A stretch of 64,000 bases of DNA from Sphingomonas panni. GTDB taxonomy: Bacteria; Pseudomonadota; Alphaproteobacteria; Sphingomonadales; Sphingomonadaceae. The translations under genes and the position numbers were made by a program. A model generated the notes under the pieces. That model saw nothing but the letters and a program-made list of their open reading frames with translations, did no database searches and was not told the origin of the DNA. Location: contig NZ_JAKREU010000008.1 of the NCBI RefSeq assembly GCF_022664435.1, positions 1 through 64,000 on the forward strand, given 5' to 3'. Below, piece after piece: positions 1 through 8,213 of this stretch. How positions within the stretch are numbered: the first letter of the stretch is position 1; each line of letters starts with the position of its first letter.

Positions 1-125
1 ACATGCCCCGGATACTCCGGCCGCAACCGGATGCACGAGCCATCGTTCAGCCATAACCGGCCGCGTTTCGGCTGGCGCTGCGGCACCTTCAGCCCCTCGC
101 GTCGCCAGATCCGTTCCACCCGTTT
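1..125 (-). pseudogene. IS3-family OrfB transposase, distal piece (cut by IS110)
   Basis: The minus strand reads KRVERIWRREGLK and then WLNDGSCIRLRPEYPGH, the familiar stretch of IS3-family OrfB just before its DDE catalytic core. The piece runs off the left edge. Its upstream half lies at 1431-1716 on the same strand. Joining the two at the IS110 insertion point restores the frame Asn-His-Lys-Arg-Val-Glu-Arg. The copy is dead because it is interrupted and also internally deleted (see 1431-1716). Family assignment is confident; the exact IS name is not known to me. Confidence 0.8.
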
Positions 126-1430
126 ATCGTCTAATCGGTCAAGCCGTTTGCCAAGGTGCTCGTAGTCGATCTTCTTTTGCGCATCGTTGTCGTCTTCGAG
201 GTCAGGACGGGTCCAGCCTCAGCATGGCGCCAGATCGCCGGCCTCTCGATGTGGTTCCCGTGTTCCAGATGGTCACGAAGCGGGTCACGAGATGGCCGTG
301 GCCGCACCCTGGCGGGGCGGCAGCTCGGAAAGCAGATATCAGGCCATGGCAGTCACCTTTGGGTCAAAGCCTCGCCCGTCGATCCACATCCGGTGGAGGA
401 TCACCGCCAGCTTGCGGGCCAGCGCAACGCGCGCCTTCCAGAAGCCCGATCTCCGGCCGATGGCGGCAGCCCAGTCCTTCAGCGCCGACGCCTGCGAGGT
501 CCGCGACAGCATGACATTGGCCGCTTCGAACAGCAGCTTGCGGGTGAGACGATCTCCGCACTTGGAGATGCGGCCGTTGATGTCGACCTCGCCCGACTGG
601 TAGCGACGCGGAGTGAGACCGAGATAGGCGCCGACATCCTGCGAGCGTCGGAACCGGTGAGGATCCTCGATGGTGGTCATGAAGCTGACGGCCGTCAGCG
701 GTCCGACGCCGGGCATCGTCATCATCAAGCGGCAGGCGCCGCTTTGCCGGGCAACCCGGGCGAGCTGCTTGGCAATGGCAAGCTGTTGCTCCCGCAATGT
801 GCTCAGCATCGCCAGTAGGCTCTCGAACAGTGCGGCGACCACCGGATCGTCCGGCAGCGTTGCCCGGACCTGACGTTCGAAGGTGCCACCCTTCCCGGGT
901 CCGACCAGAATGCCGAAAGTCTTCGCCAGGCCGCGTATCTTGTTGATGAGCGCGGTGCTCATGCCGACCAGCTGGTCTCGCGTGATCAGGAGCGCACGCA
1001 ACCGGTGCGTATCCATCGAGCGAACAGCGACCGGCCGGTACCAGCCCGAGCGGACCAGCCGTGCCAACCCAAACGCGTCGTTGCGGTCCGTCTTGTTCAT
1101 CTGCAGCTTCAGCGCTGCCGCAGCATGCCTGGCATGAAGACACACCACCGGCAGCTCTCGCTCGGTCAATGCGTGCCACAACCACACGGTCATCGGGCCC
1201 GTCTCGATACCGATCCTCACGGCTCCTGCGGCCCTCCGCGCCAGCACGGCCGCAATAGCGTCCGGGTCCGTTCGCGACTTACCGTCCCATATGCGATCGC
1301 CCGTTTCGTCCACGACGCAGATCGCGGTCTCCTTCATCGACACATCTAGGCCAACATAGCAGGTCATCTTCCGTCCTCCTCTTCAGGGGACGACAGGCTA
1401 TCCCAACGAGCACCGCTCCTGATTACGCCA
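126..1430 (-). mobile_element. IS110/IS1111-type insertion sequence
   Basis: The ends were inferred from the interrupted IS3 OrfB frame: plus-strand flank CCCGTTT on the left and TGTGGTTCACC on the right rejoin into continuous coding sequence. The element is about 1.3 kb, normal for the family. It has one transposase gene, about 63 nt of non-coding sequence 5' of it and about 213 nt 3' of it. No long terminal inverted repeats are visible, as expected. The ends may be off by one or two bases because a T is shared. Confidence 0.7.
339..1367 (-). CDS. IS110-family transposase (DEDD recombinase)
   Basis: This 342-aa protein has the N-terminal DEDD Tnp domain (YVGLDVSMKET at the start, IGIETGPM near residue 53, KTDRNDAFGLARL near 95) and the C-terminal Tnp_20 domain (MPGVGPLTAVSF near 217, then YLGLTPRRYQSG). 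Length and domain order are complete, so it may be active. Family members use a RuvC-like DEDD domain with a C-terminal serine, and recent work shows they are guided by an RNA made from the element's non-coding end. It sits inside an older IS3 copy on the same strand. Confidence 0.93.
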   Translation of the reverse strand: MTCYVGLDVSMKETAICVVDETGDRIWDGKSRTDPDAIAAVLARRAAGAVRIGIETGPMTVWLWHALTERELPVVCLHARHAAAALKLQMNKTDRNDAFGLARLVRSGWYRPVAVRSMDTHRLRALLITRDQLVGMSTALINKIRGLAKTFGILVGPGKGGTFERQVRATLPDDPVVAALFESLLAMLSTLREQQLAIAKQLARVARQSGACRLMMTMPGVGPLTAVSFMTTIEDPHRFRRSQDVGAYLGLTPRRYQSGEVDINGRISKCGDRLTRKLLFEAANVMLSRTSQASALKDWAAAIGRRSGFWKARVALARKLAVILHRMWIDGRGFDPKVTAMA

Positions 1431-1716
1431 TGTGGTTCACCGACCAACCCGCCGCATGCAGCAGCGCCGTCACCCGGCGATAGCCGTAGCGCCCGTACTG
1501 CCTGGCAAGGGCGATGATATCCTCGGTCAGCGCCTCTTCGTCATCTGCCCCGAACGGCACCTTGCGCTGCGTCGACCGGTGCTGACCCAGCATGATCTCA
1601 ACCTCACGTAGCTTCCCGATAATCTCCTCGGGCTTGTGCTTCTTCGCAGGCATTCGTCGTCCCTTCCTTGGTCCAGACTGTAATAGTCGATGGACCACTC
1701 AGAAGGGGGCAGCTCA
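1431..1716 (-). pseudogene. IS3-family OrfA-OrfB deletion fusion
   Basis: From the ATG at 1653 the frame starts as a normal OrfA (MPAKKHKPEEIIGKLREVEI) and then passes straight into OrfB sequence (GQHRSTQRKVP, then DIIALARQYGRYGYRR and HAAGWSVN). The helix-turn-helix end of OrfA and the start of OrfB are missing, so an internal deletion joined the two genes in frame near MLGQ/VLGQ. OrfB is then broken by the IS110 insertion. The right IS end is probably TGAGCTGCCCCC at 1716, reading leftwards. Confidence 0.75.
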
Positions 1717-1854
1717 GACCGGCACATGGTAGTGCGCGGCAGGGTCGGTGACGCGGAACACGGGATCGATCTCGGGGAAGAATGGCACCGCCTTCGCATC
1801 CGGGTAGCCTGCCATGTCGAACAGCAGCTTGTAGGTGCGCGGCGCGAACTTCGA
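1714..1854 (-). pseudogene. 5-hydroxyisourate hydrolase (uraH) remnant
   Basis: The minus strand encodes LLFDMAGYPDAKAVPFFPEI and then DPAAHYHVPV before a stop. This matches the C-terminal part of transthyretin-like HIU hydrolases, which normally end in HYHVPLLLSP..YRGS. The stop codon is supplied by the TGA that begins the IS3 end, so the C-terminus was cut off by that IS. An in-frame stop lies just upstream of the conserved stretch and no N-terminal half is visible. The family would act in urate breakdown; this copy cannot. Confidence 0.6.
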
Positions 1855-2009
1855 CGGCTACCTACCCGACGCCGATATCTCGGTTGAAACCGGGCAAACC
1901 TATAGTCCTGCATGACGATCTGGCATCTTGCATCACCGCGAGCAGCTATCGAAACCGGCGTTTATCACCTACAGTCCTGCAAGGCAGGGTCGCCGGTCCT
2001 GCGAAACCG

Positions 2010-3050
2010 ATGGTGGGGGTGCCGTTGCGACCTGTGTCAGCTGCGATCTGTGTTCCGGTCCGCAACGAGGAGACTGCGTTACCGAAGTTGCTGGAGGCGA
2101 TCGAGCGACTGGACCTGGGCGACGTCGAGGCTGCCGTGTTCTTCCTCCTTGATAATTGCTCGGATGCGAGCGAGCAGGTAATACTCGAGCATGCTGGTCG
2201 CATGGCCCTTCCGTTCACGGTGGCTCAGGGAGACCCGTCCCCTGATGCCAATGCCGGTCGTGCACGCCGGGCCGCCATCGCCCTCGGCCTGCATCATGCG
2301 GCGAGCACGCCCCACGGTATTCTCCTGACGACCGACGCCGACAGCCAGCCCCGTGCCGATTGGGTCAGGGCGGCACTGCAGGGCCTGGCCTCGGCCGACC
2401 TTGTCGCCGGGCGAATCGTCCGGATCGCAGCGGAGCGGGATCCGGTGCAGGGGAGGGTCGAGCGCTACCTCGATCGGCTTCACGCCTACCGACGATCGGT
2501 CGACCCCGTTCCGTGGGACAGTCCGACCGGCTCCCACTGCTCGGGAGGCGCCAACATGGCCTTCCGACCCGGAGCCTATCAGGCGCTGGGTGGCTTCCAG
2601 CCGGTGCCATGCGGCGAGGACGCCGCCCTGCTCGACGATGCCGGGCGCGCCGGGTTTCGCGTGCGCCGCGATCCCGGCATGGTGGTTGCGACCTCCTCAC
2701 GGAGGCTCGGCCGGGCGCCGGGCGGCATGGCGGCTGCGCTCACTGCCATCGACCATCACGGGGCACCCTCAATGCCGCATCCCCGAGGGGCGGCATGGCA
2801 ATACCGACAGCAGGCGGAGGCGCGCCGCATTTGGGCCGGGCTCCCCGATTCCTTTGTCGCAGCTCGCTTCGGCGACCGTATCGGATTGACCGGTGACCAT
2901 GTGATCGGCGTCGCGCGCGACTGCCCCAACGCAGAGGCGTTCGCCATGCGTGTCGTGCCGGCGCTGCCCGATATACCCGACGTCACCCTCGCCGAGGCCG
3001 AGCATGCCCTGGCAACGCTCGAGCACCAGCTTTGCGAGCAGGCGGTATGA
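2010..3050 (+). CDS. GT2-family glycosyltransferase
   Basis: This is a 346-aa GT-A fold protein. It has ICVPVRNEE near residue 13, the DAD metal/nucleotide motif at 109-111 (LLTTDADSQPRADW) and an acceptor-side GEDAALLDDA motif near 210. Two potential membrane stretches are absent, so it is probably cytosolic. The ATG at 2010 is preferred because upstream in-frame codons run into IS-scar sequence without family character. Its stop overlaps the ATG of the next gene. It heads a four-gene unit with an acyl-CoA dehydrogenase-like protein, a PIG-L deacetylase and a NodS-like methyltransferase, which suggests assembly and tailoring of a small glycoconjugate. The sugar and acceptor are unknown. Confidence 0.82.
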   Translation: MVGVPLRPVSAAICVPVRNEETALPKLLEAIERLDLGDVEAAVFFLLDNCSDASEQVILEHAGRMALPFTVAQGDPSPDANAGRARRAAIALGLHHAASTPHGILLTTDADSQPRADWVRAALQGLASADLVAGRIVRIAAERDPVQGRVERYLDRLHAYRRSVDPVPWDSPTGSHCSGGANMAFRPGAYQALGGFQPVPCGEDAALLDDAGRAGFRVRRDPGMVVATSSRRLGRAPGGMAAALTAIDHHGAPSMPHPRGAAWQYRQQAEARRIWAGLPDSFVAARFGDRIGLTGDHVIGVARDCPNAEAFAMRVVPALPDIPDVTLAEAEHALATLEHQLCEQAV

Positions 3051-4033
3051 CGACGACCAAAGCTCTGCGCCATGCGATCGTCGCGGCAGGGTGGGTGACC
3101 GACCCCGCCGGCGATCCGACGACGCCCGAGGCATATCTGGACCTGCTCCGCCCTCTTTACGCTGCGGGACGCCGGGATCTCCCCATCGGGCGCCTGCTGG
3201 AGGGGCATGTCGATGCGGTGCAAATCGTGTTTCGATACGGCACGTCGTCCCAGGTCGCTGCGTTGCGGGCGCGGATCGCTGCGGGAGCGATGCTGGGTGT
3301 GTGGAATGCGGGCCTGCCGGGTGAGTCGCTGGTGCTTACCGGCGGACGGCTGACCGGCGGCAAGGGCTATGCATCGGGGGCGGGGATACTGACTCACGCG
3401 CTGGTAACCGCGGATAGCGAACGCGGGCCGCAGCTGCTCCTGCTCGACCTGGATGCCGATCCGCCTGCCATCGATCGGGAGTGGTGGCAGACGATCGGCA
3501 TGCAGCGCTCGGAGACACATCTGGTGCGCTGGTCCGGCTCTGTGATCCGTGAAGACGGCCGTATCGGCGAGCCCGGCAGCTATGCGCGGGAGCCGTTCTT
3601 CAGCGGAGGCGCGCTGCGCTTCGCCGCGGTTCATGCCGGGGGCATCGCCGGCCTGCTCGATGCAGTGCGTGACCACCTGACCACCCACGAGCGCGCTTCC
3701 GATCCGTTCCAGGCATCGCGCCTCGCCGACCTGTTCCTGCTTGCCCAGGGTGCAGCGGCGAGCATCCGCGACACGGCGGGCGCCTGGTTCAGCGGGACGG
3801 ATGCGGAACGCCTCGCCCGGGTGTCCGCTGCGCGGCTATCGATCGCCGGCTCTGCCGAGCGCGCCCTGACGATCGCGCAGGAGGCGGTGGGGCTGCAGGG
3901 ATTGTTCCTATCGCATCCGCTGGCGGCAAAGATCGCCGATCTCATGGTGTACCTGCGCCAGCCTGCGCCCGACGCGCATCGCTTTCGCGTCGGCCAGGCT
4001 GTCGCCGAGCACATCCTCGACCCCATTCTGTGA
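3047..4033 (+). CDS. acyl-CoA dehydrogenase family protein
   Basis: This 328-aa protein is shorter than the usual ~380 aa. The C-terminal part looks like the helical FAD domain of acyl-CoA dehydrogenases (AQGAAASIRDTAGAWF, ERALTIAQEAVGLQGLFLSH). The middle has the beta-domain pattern, but the standard catalytic Glu context is not obvious. Its ATG overlaps the stop of the glycosyltransferase (ATGA) and its own stop overlaps the GTG of the PIG-L gene, so the genes are translationally coupled. In this setting it more likely oxidises or binds an intermediate of a specialised metabolite than takes part in beta-oxidation. Confidence 0.7.
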   Translation: MTTTKALRHAIVAAGWVTDPAGDPTTPEAYLDLLRPLYAAGRRDLPIGRLLEGHVDAVQIVFRYGTSSQVAALRARIAAGAMLGVWNAGLPGESLVLTGGRLTGGKGYASGAGILTHALVTADSERGPQLLLLDLDADPPAIDREWWQTIGMQRSETHLVRWSGSVIREDGRIGEPGSYAREPFFSGGALRFAAVHAGGIAGLLDAVRDHLTTHERASDPFQASRLADLFLLAQGAAASIRDTAGAWFSGTDAERLARVSAARLSIAGSAERALTIAQEAVGLQGLFLSHPLAAKIADLMVYLRQPAPDAHRFRVGQAVAEHILDPIL

Positions 4034-4683
4034 GGATCCCGCTGCGAAACGTACGTGTCGCGCTGGTGATCGCCCCGCACCCGGATGACGAGGTCATCGG
4101 CGCGGCAGGCCTCATTGCGCGGCTTCGCCGCCATGGAGCTCGGGTCCGGGTTGCGGTCGTGACCGATGGTGCCGCGTCTCACCGGGGCAGCCGACAATGG
4201 CCGAGAGCGCGACTGGTCGCGGCGCGCCAGCGTGAGAGCCTTCATGCGCTACGTCGTCTCGGCATCGTTGCTGGCGACGTCTCGTTCCTCAATTTGCCCG
4301 ATGGCCAGTTGCCCTCGATCCCGGGACGCTGTTATCGCGCGCTGCGCCGCCAGGTCGCACGATGCCGGGATCTCGATCTCATCGTCGGACCGGCCTGCGA
4401 TGACGACCATCCCGATCACCGCGCCGTAGCAGCGGCCGTCGCCCGATGCCCGGGTGGCGCCGGTCGGCTGACCTACCGCGTGTGGCCGCCTCGCCCGGAC
4501 AGGTCCGGACCGGCATGGCGCATCGCTGTGCCCGGAGGAGTTCCGGTTAAGCGGTCGCTGATCCGCGTCTACCGGACGCAGCTCGGCGCCGTTTCCGATG
4601 ATCCAGCAGGCTTCACGATCGCGAGACACGAGCTTGCGGCCTTTGCTCGTCCGGTCGAGCGCTACCGGCCGGGTTCGAAGTGA
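4030..4683 (+). CDS. PIG-L family deacetylase (LmbE-like)
   Basis: This 217-aa protein has the zinc signature APHPDDE at residues 16-21 and the distal DDDHPDHRAV motif near 130, the two hallmark metal-binding sites of GlcNAc-PI/MshB-type N-deacetylases. The start is GTG, inside the stop of the preceding gene (GTGA); its stop in turn overlaps the GTG of the methyltransferase. The probable reaction is N-deacetylation of an amino sugar made or moved by the glycosyltransferase. The product could then be N-methylated by the next gene. Confidence 0.88.
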   Translation: MRIPLRNVRVALVIAPHPDDEVIGAAGLIARLRRHGARVRVAVVTDGAASHRGSRQWPRARLVAARQRESLHALRRLGIVAGDVSFLNLPDGQLPSIPGRCYRALRRQVARCRDLDLIVGPACDDDHPDHRAVAAAVARCPGGAGRLTYRVWPPRPDRSGPAWRIAVPGGVPVKRSLIRVYRTQLGAVSDDPAGFTIARHELAAFARPVERYRPGSK

Positions 4684-5276
4684 CGAGCCCGATCGATCTT
4701 GCCGGGTTCGCCGCCAAGTTCGCCGGCGACGACGATCCCTGGCGCACCTTCACCGCCCGTGACGAGGCGGTGAAGCGTGCCGCGATCCTGCACGCGATAG
4801 GTCACCGACCGGTCGGACGGGTGCTGGAGCTGGCCAGCGGCAACGGATCCAACAGTGCCGCGATCGCGAGGATGGCGTTGTGCCTCGATGCGACCGAGGG
4901 CACGAGGGAGGGGGTCGACCTGACGGCACGCGCCGTCGCGGCCTGGCCTCGTGCGTGCGCATCGCTGCTCGTGCTCCCCGGTCGACCGCCACGTCTCGTC
5001 TATGACGTGATCGTGATCGCCGAGATCCTGTATTACCTCTCAGCGCGAGAGATGGCCCGGGTTGCGCGTGAGATGGCCGCTCGCCTGCGGGGAGACGGCA
5101 CCATCGTGCTCGCGCACCACAGGATCGACTACTACGACTTCGCCCAGCACGCGGCAGGAATCCACGCCCGGTTCCTCGCAGAGACCGGGCGTCGTTGGAC
5201 GGTTCGCACCGTGCGCCGCACCCGCCGCTGGGTCGTCACCGCGGCCCGCGCCGACGGTGTGCCCCGATCCCCTTGA
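4680..5276 (+). CDS. NodS-like SAM-dependent methyltransferase
   Basis: This 198-aa Rossmann-fold methyltransferase has SAM motif I at VLELASGNGSN (about residues 48-58), followed by DVIVIAEILYYL, the typical motif of the NodS/nodulation-S group. It starts at a GTG that overlaps the preceding stop. NodS proteins N-methylate deacetylated amino sugars, which fits directly downstream of a PIG-L deacetylase. The substrate here is not known. It is the last gene of the unit and converges on katE. Confidence 0.8.
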   Translation: MTSPIDLAGFAAKFAGDDDPWRTFTARDEAVKRAAILHAIGHRPVGRVLELASGNGSNSAAIARMALCLDATEGTREGVDLTARAVAAWPRACASLLVLPGRPPRLVYDVIVIAEILYYLSAREMARVAREMAARLRGDGTIVLAHHRIDYYDFAQHAAGIHARFLAETGRRWTVRTVRRTRRWVVTAARADGVPRSP

Positions 5277-5331
5277 ACGCGAGCGAGGCAGCACGTCCCA
5301 CGTCCGTGCGATATGAGGCTTGCCGTTAAGT

Positions 5332-5360
5332 GGAGCGGCAGGACGTCCACCTGCCGCTCC
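5332..5360. terminator. hairpin between convergent genes
   Basis: GGAGCGGCAGG and CCTGCCGCTCC form an 11-bp perfect stem with a 7-nt loop. It lies between the methyltransferase (plus) and katE (minus), where a bidirectional terminator is expected. No strong T tract follows on either side. Confidence 0.6.
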
Positions 5361-5371
5361 CGCCAGGGTCG

Positions 5372-7540
5372 TCAGGCCGCCGCGTCGAGATCGACCTTCA
5401 TCTCCCGAGCCCAGAACCTGAGGTCACGACAGGTCGTGACGAACGCCTTGACGTCCTTGCTCTTGCTTAGGGCTACGAAGCCATCGTCAAGCTCCGGCAC
5501 CCGAGAAGCGTCGAACAACGTGGCGGCTGCATCGGTGTAGCCGATGAACTTGCAGTGGCCGAACGCGTCCGCCACGAAGTCCTTGGAGGCCGCATCCTTG
5601 GCGAGCATCGCAACCCCCTCCTCGGACGGGAGCACCGCGACGGCATCGAACAGGACCGAAGGTCCGCCGTCGATCTTCTGCTTGGCCGCGACCTTGGTGC
5701 CGTCGTCGAGCGTGACCCCGCCGATCTTCGGCGCGACCACCTCCCAGACCGCGCCTTCGGCTTCCAGCGCCTTCGTCAGCGCATTGAACAGCTCGGCGCT
5801 CGACCCATCGGTCAGCAGCAGGCCCATCTTTCGCCCGGCGAAATTCGCCGGGCCGTTGGCGACGATCGAGAGCGCCGACGATGTCGGCAGGTCTAGCGTC
5901 GGCTTGGCCGCCTTGGCGGCGTCCGGCAGGTCAAGGCCGAGCCCGTCCGCAACGGTAGCGGCGAGATCCTCGTCGATGTTGCGCAGGTGGCTGACCGCCC
6001 GGGCCCGGATGTCGACACGATCTACCTTCGACAGCTCGAACACCAGCGCGTCGCCGATGTGCTTCTGCTCGATCGGCTGCTGGCTGAGATAGAACTGCCG
6101 CGCCTGGCTGTAATGATCGGCAAAGGTTTCGGACCGAACCCGCTGCTTAGTCCCCTGAACCTCGGCGGGGAAGCTGGTGAAGCCGATCTCCGCGTTCTCG
6201 CGCGGACCGCCTTCCGCGCCCCAGCTGTTCGGCTCATAGTTCACGCGCCCCTTCGGATTGCGCATCGCCATGTGGCCGTCCTGCTGGAAGTTCATCACCG
6301 GACAGCGCGGGGCATTGATCGGCAGGTGGGTGAAGTTCGGGCTGCCGAGCCGCTTCAGCTGGGTATCGAGATAGGAGAAGTTGCGGCCGTGCAGCAGCGG
6401 GTCGTCACTGAAGTCGATGCCCGGCACGATGTTCTGCGTGCAGTAGGCGACCTGCTCGGTTTCGGCGAAGAAGTTGTCGACGTTGCGATTAAGCGTGAGC
6501 GTACCGACGATGCGGACCGGCACGTCCTCCTCGGGGATGAGCTTGGTCGAGTCGAGATGGTCGAAGGGAAGCTTGTCGGCGGTTTCCTGATCGAACAGCT
6601 GGACGCCGAGATCCCATTGCGGGAAGTCACCGCTCTCGATCGCCTCCCAGAGATCGCGGCGATGATAGTCGGGATCGGCGCCGCTGATCTTGACCGCTTC
6701 GTTCCACAGCACCGACTGGAGCCCCTGGCGCGGCTTCCAGTGGAACTTGACGAAGGTCGACCTGCCTTCCGCGTTCACCAGGCGGAAGCTGTGGACGCCG
6801 AAGCCCTCCATCGTGCGGAAGGAGCGGGGGATCGTGCGATCGGACATGATCCACATGATCATGTGCCAGGCTTCCGGGGTGAGGCTGGCGAAATCCCAGA
6901 AATTGTCGTGTGCGGTTTGCGCCTGGGGGAACGCCCGGTCGGGCTCCTGCTTGGCCGCATGGACCAGATCGGGGAACTTGATGGCATCCTGGATGAAGAA
7001 CACCGGGATGTTGTTGCCGACGATGTCCCAGTTGCCCTGCTTCGTGTACATCTTGACGGCGAAGCCGCGCACGTCGCGCGCCAGATCGCGCGAGCCCTTG
7101 TTGCCCGCTACCGTTGAGAAGCGGACGAACACCTCCGTCTGCTGCCCGACCGTGCTCAGCACGTCGGCGCGGGTGTAGTCGGCCAGACTGTCGGTCAGCT
7201 CGAACACGCCGTGCGCGCCATAGCCGCGTGCGTGGACGACGCGCTCCGGGATGCGCTCGTGATCGAAATGGAAGATCTTTTCGCGGAGGATGAAGTCCTC
7301 GAGCAGCGTGGGGCCCCGCAGACCCGCCTTGAGACTGTTCTGGGCGTCCGCGATCGGGATGCCCTGCTGCGTGGTCATGGTAAGTGCCGCGTCCGAGGTC
7401 GTCTGGCGGGTTTCGCCGCCATGGCCCTGCTGCTCGGCATAGTTCGTCGGCTGGTCGGCACCCGCCGGCAGCGGCGGTGCCTTCTTGGCCGTCTCGCCCT
7501 TGAGTTTCACCGCGTCGCTTTTGATGCTCTTGCGTGCCAT
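5372..7540 (-). CDS. katE: large-subunit monofunctional catalase (HPII/KatE type)
   Basis: This 722-aa clade-2 catalase decomposes H2O2. The distal haem residue is His103 ([12 protein letters not shown]), Asn176/177 lies in [12 protein letters not shown], and the axial tyrosine is Tyr390 ([18 protein letters not shown]). A C-terminal flavodoxin/DJ-1-like domain of about 150 aa (from about residue 560, [13 protein letters not shown]) is present, as in E. coli HPII. The Lys-rich N-terminal extension has no signal peptide, so it is cytosolic. An AGGAG ribosome-binding site precedes the ATG. The gene is complete and looks functional. Confidence 0.97.
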   Translation of the reverse strand: MARKSIKSDAVKLKGETAKKAPPLPAGADQPTNYAEQQGHGGETRQTTSDAALTMTTQQGIPIADAQNSLKAGLRGPTLLEDFILREKIFHFDHERIPERVVHARGYGAHGVFELTDSLADYTRADVLSTVGQQTEVFVRFSTVAGNKGSRDLARDVRGFAVKMYTKQGNWDIVGNNIPVFFIQDAIKFPDLVHAAKQEPDRAFPQAQTAHDNFWDFASLTPEAWHMIMWIMSDRTIPRSFRTMEGFGVHSFRLVNAEGRSTFVKFHWKPRQGLQSVLWNEAVKISGADPDYHRRDLWEAIESGDFPQWDLGVQLFDQETADKLPFDHLDSTKLIPEEDVPVRIVGTLTLNRNVDNFFAETEQVAYCTQNIVPGIDFSDDPLLHGRNFSYLDTQLKRLGSPNFTHLPINAPRCPVMNFQQDGHMAMRNPKGRVNYEPNSWGAEGGPRENAEIGFTSFPAEVQGTKQRVRSETFADHYSQARQFYLSQQPIEQKHIGDALVFELSKVDRVDIRARAVSHLRNIDEDLAATVADGLGLDLPDAAKAAKPTLDLPTSSALSIVANGPANFAGRKMGLLLTDGSSAELFNALTKALEAEGAVWEVVAPKIGGVTLDDGTKVAAKQKIDGGPSVLFDAVAVLPSEEGVAMLAKDAASKDFVADAFGHCKFIGYTDAAATLFDASRVPELDDGFVALSKSKDVKAFVTTCRDLRFWAREMKVDLDAAA

Positions 7541-7814
7541 GGACGTAATCCTCCGATCATGCCCTTAATGCCACCAGCGCCACGGCGATGCGAGGCATAA
7601 ATCTTTGTAGCGACTGGGAACCGACCCGGAGGACCGAAATCAAGTTATGTCAGTCGAGCATGGTCGCCGGTTCGGACGACAGGCGCGGGCTCGGCAACGT
7701 AAGTGTTCATGGCTGCGCGGAACCCGACTGCGGCTTCCTTGGTCCTGGATCACAGCCAGGGAAAGCCGATATGAGCCGGTTGGAGATGTCTTAACGCCTT
7801 GCCGTTAGCCGAGC

Positions 7815-8114
7815 ATGATGTACTCCCAGGTCGTACAGGTTTTCGACTGCGTCCGGCACGACCACGATCTGTGGTTGGTGCTGCTCGCCGGCCTGGTTTG
7901 CCTCTGCGGAATCTATGCGTCCTTTGCCCTGGCCGACCATGCCATACGCTCAGGGCGGAAGACGCGCAGCCTGTGAGAACCTATCACCATCGTGTCGGCC
8001 GGCTGCACGGCCTGGGCGACCCACTTCATTATCTTGCTGGCTTTCAAGCCGGGCATGCCGTCTGCGTTCAACCCGCTGGCCGTACGGCCGTTTTACGGCC
8101 GCTCGTTGATGTAA
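7815..8114 (+). pseudogene. MHYT-domain sensor protein remnant with internal stop
   Basis: ATG at 7815 opens MMYSQVVQVFDCVRHDHDLW and a hydrophobic segment typical of the first helix of MHYT sensor domains. A TGA at 7974-7976 interrupts the frame. The same frame then continues with AWATHFIILLAFKPGMPSAF, the second MHYT helix, and stops at 8112. The family has Trp at the position of the TGA, so TGG to TGA is the likely lesion. The GGDEF/EAL or kinase part normally following is absent. Confidence 0.65.
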
Positions 8115-8213
8115 ACGAATCAAATGGACAGGGACCCATGCCGCGGCTCAAGGCGTTGAGCGTCATAGACATGGCCCTGACGACAGGGACATGCACTCAG
8201 ATGAGGAAACGAC

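Noticed and set aside
5987-7117. 376-aa plus-strand frame opposite katE
   Set aside because: It is the exact antisense of catalase coding sequence; high-GC genes give long open antisense frames, and no family character is visible.
7974-7976. TGA read as selenocysteine in the MHYT frame
   Set aside because: No SECIS-like element was seen, the family has Trp there, and the rest of the protein is missing.
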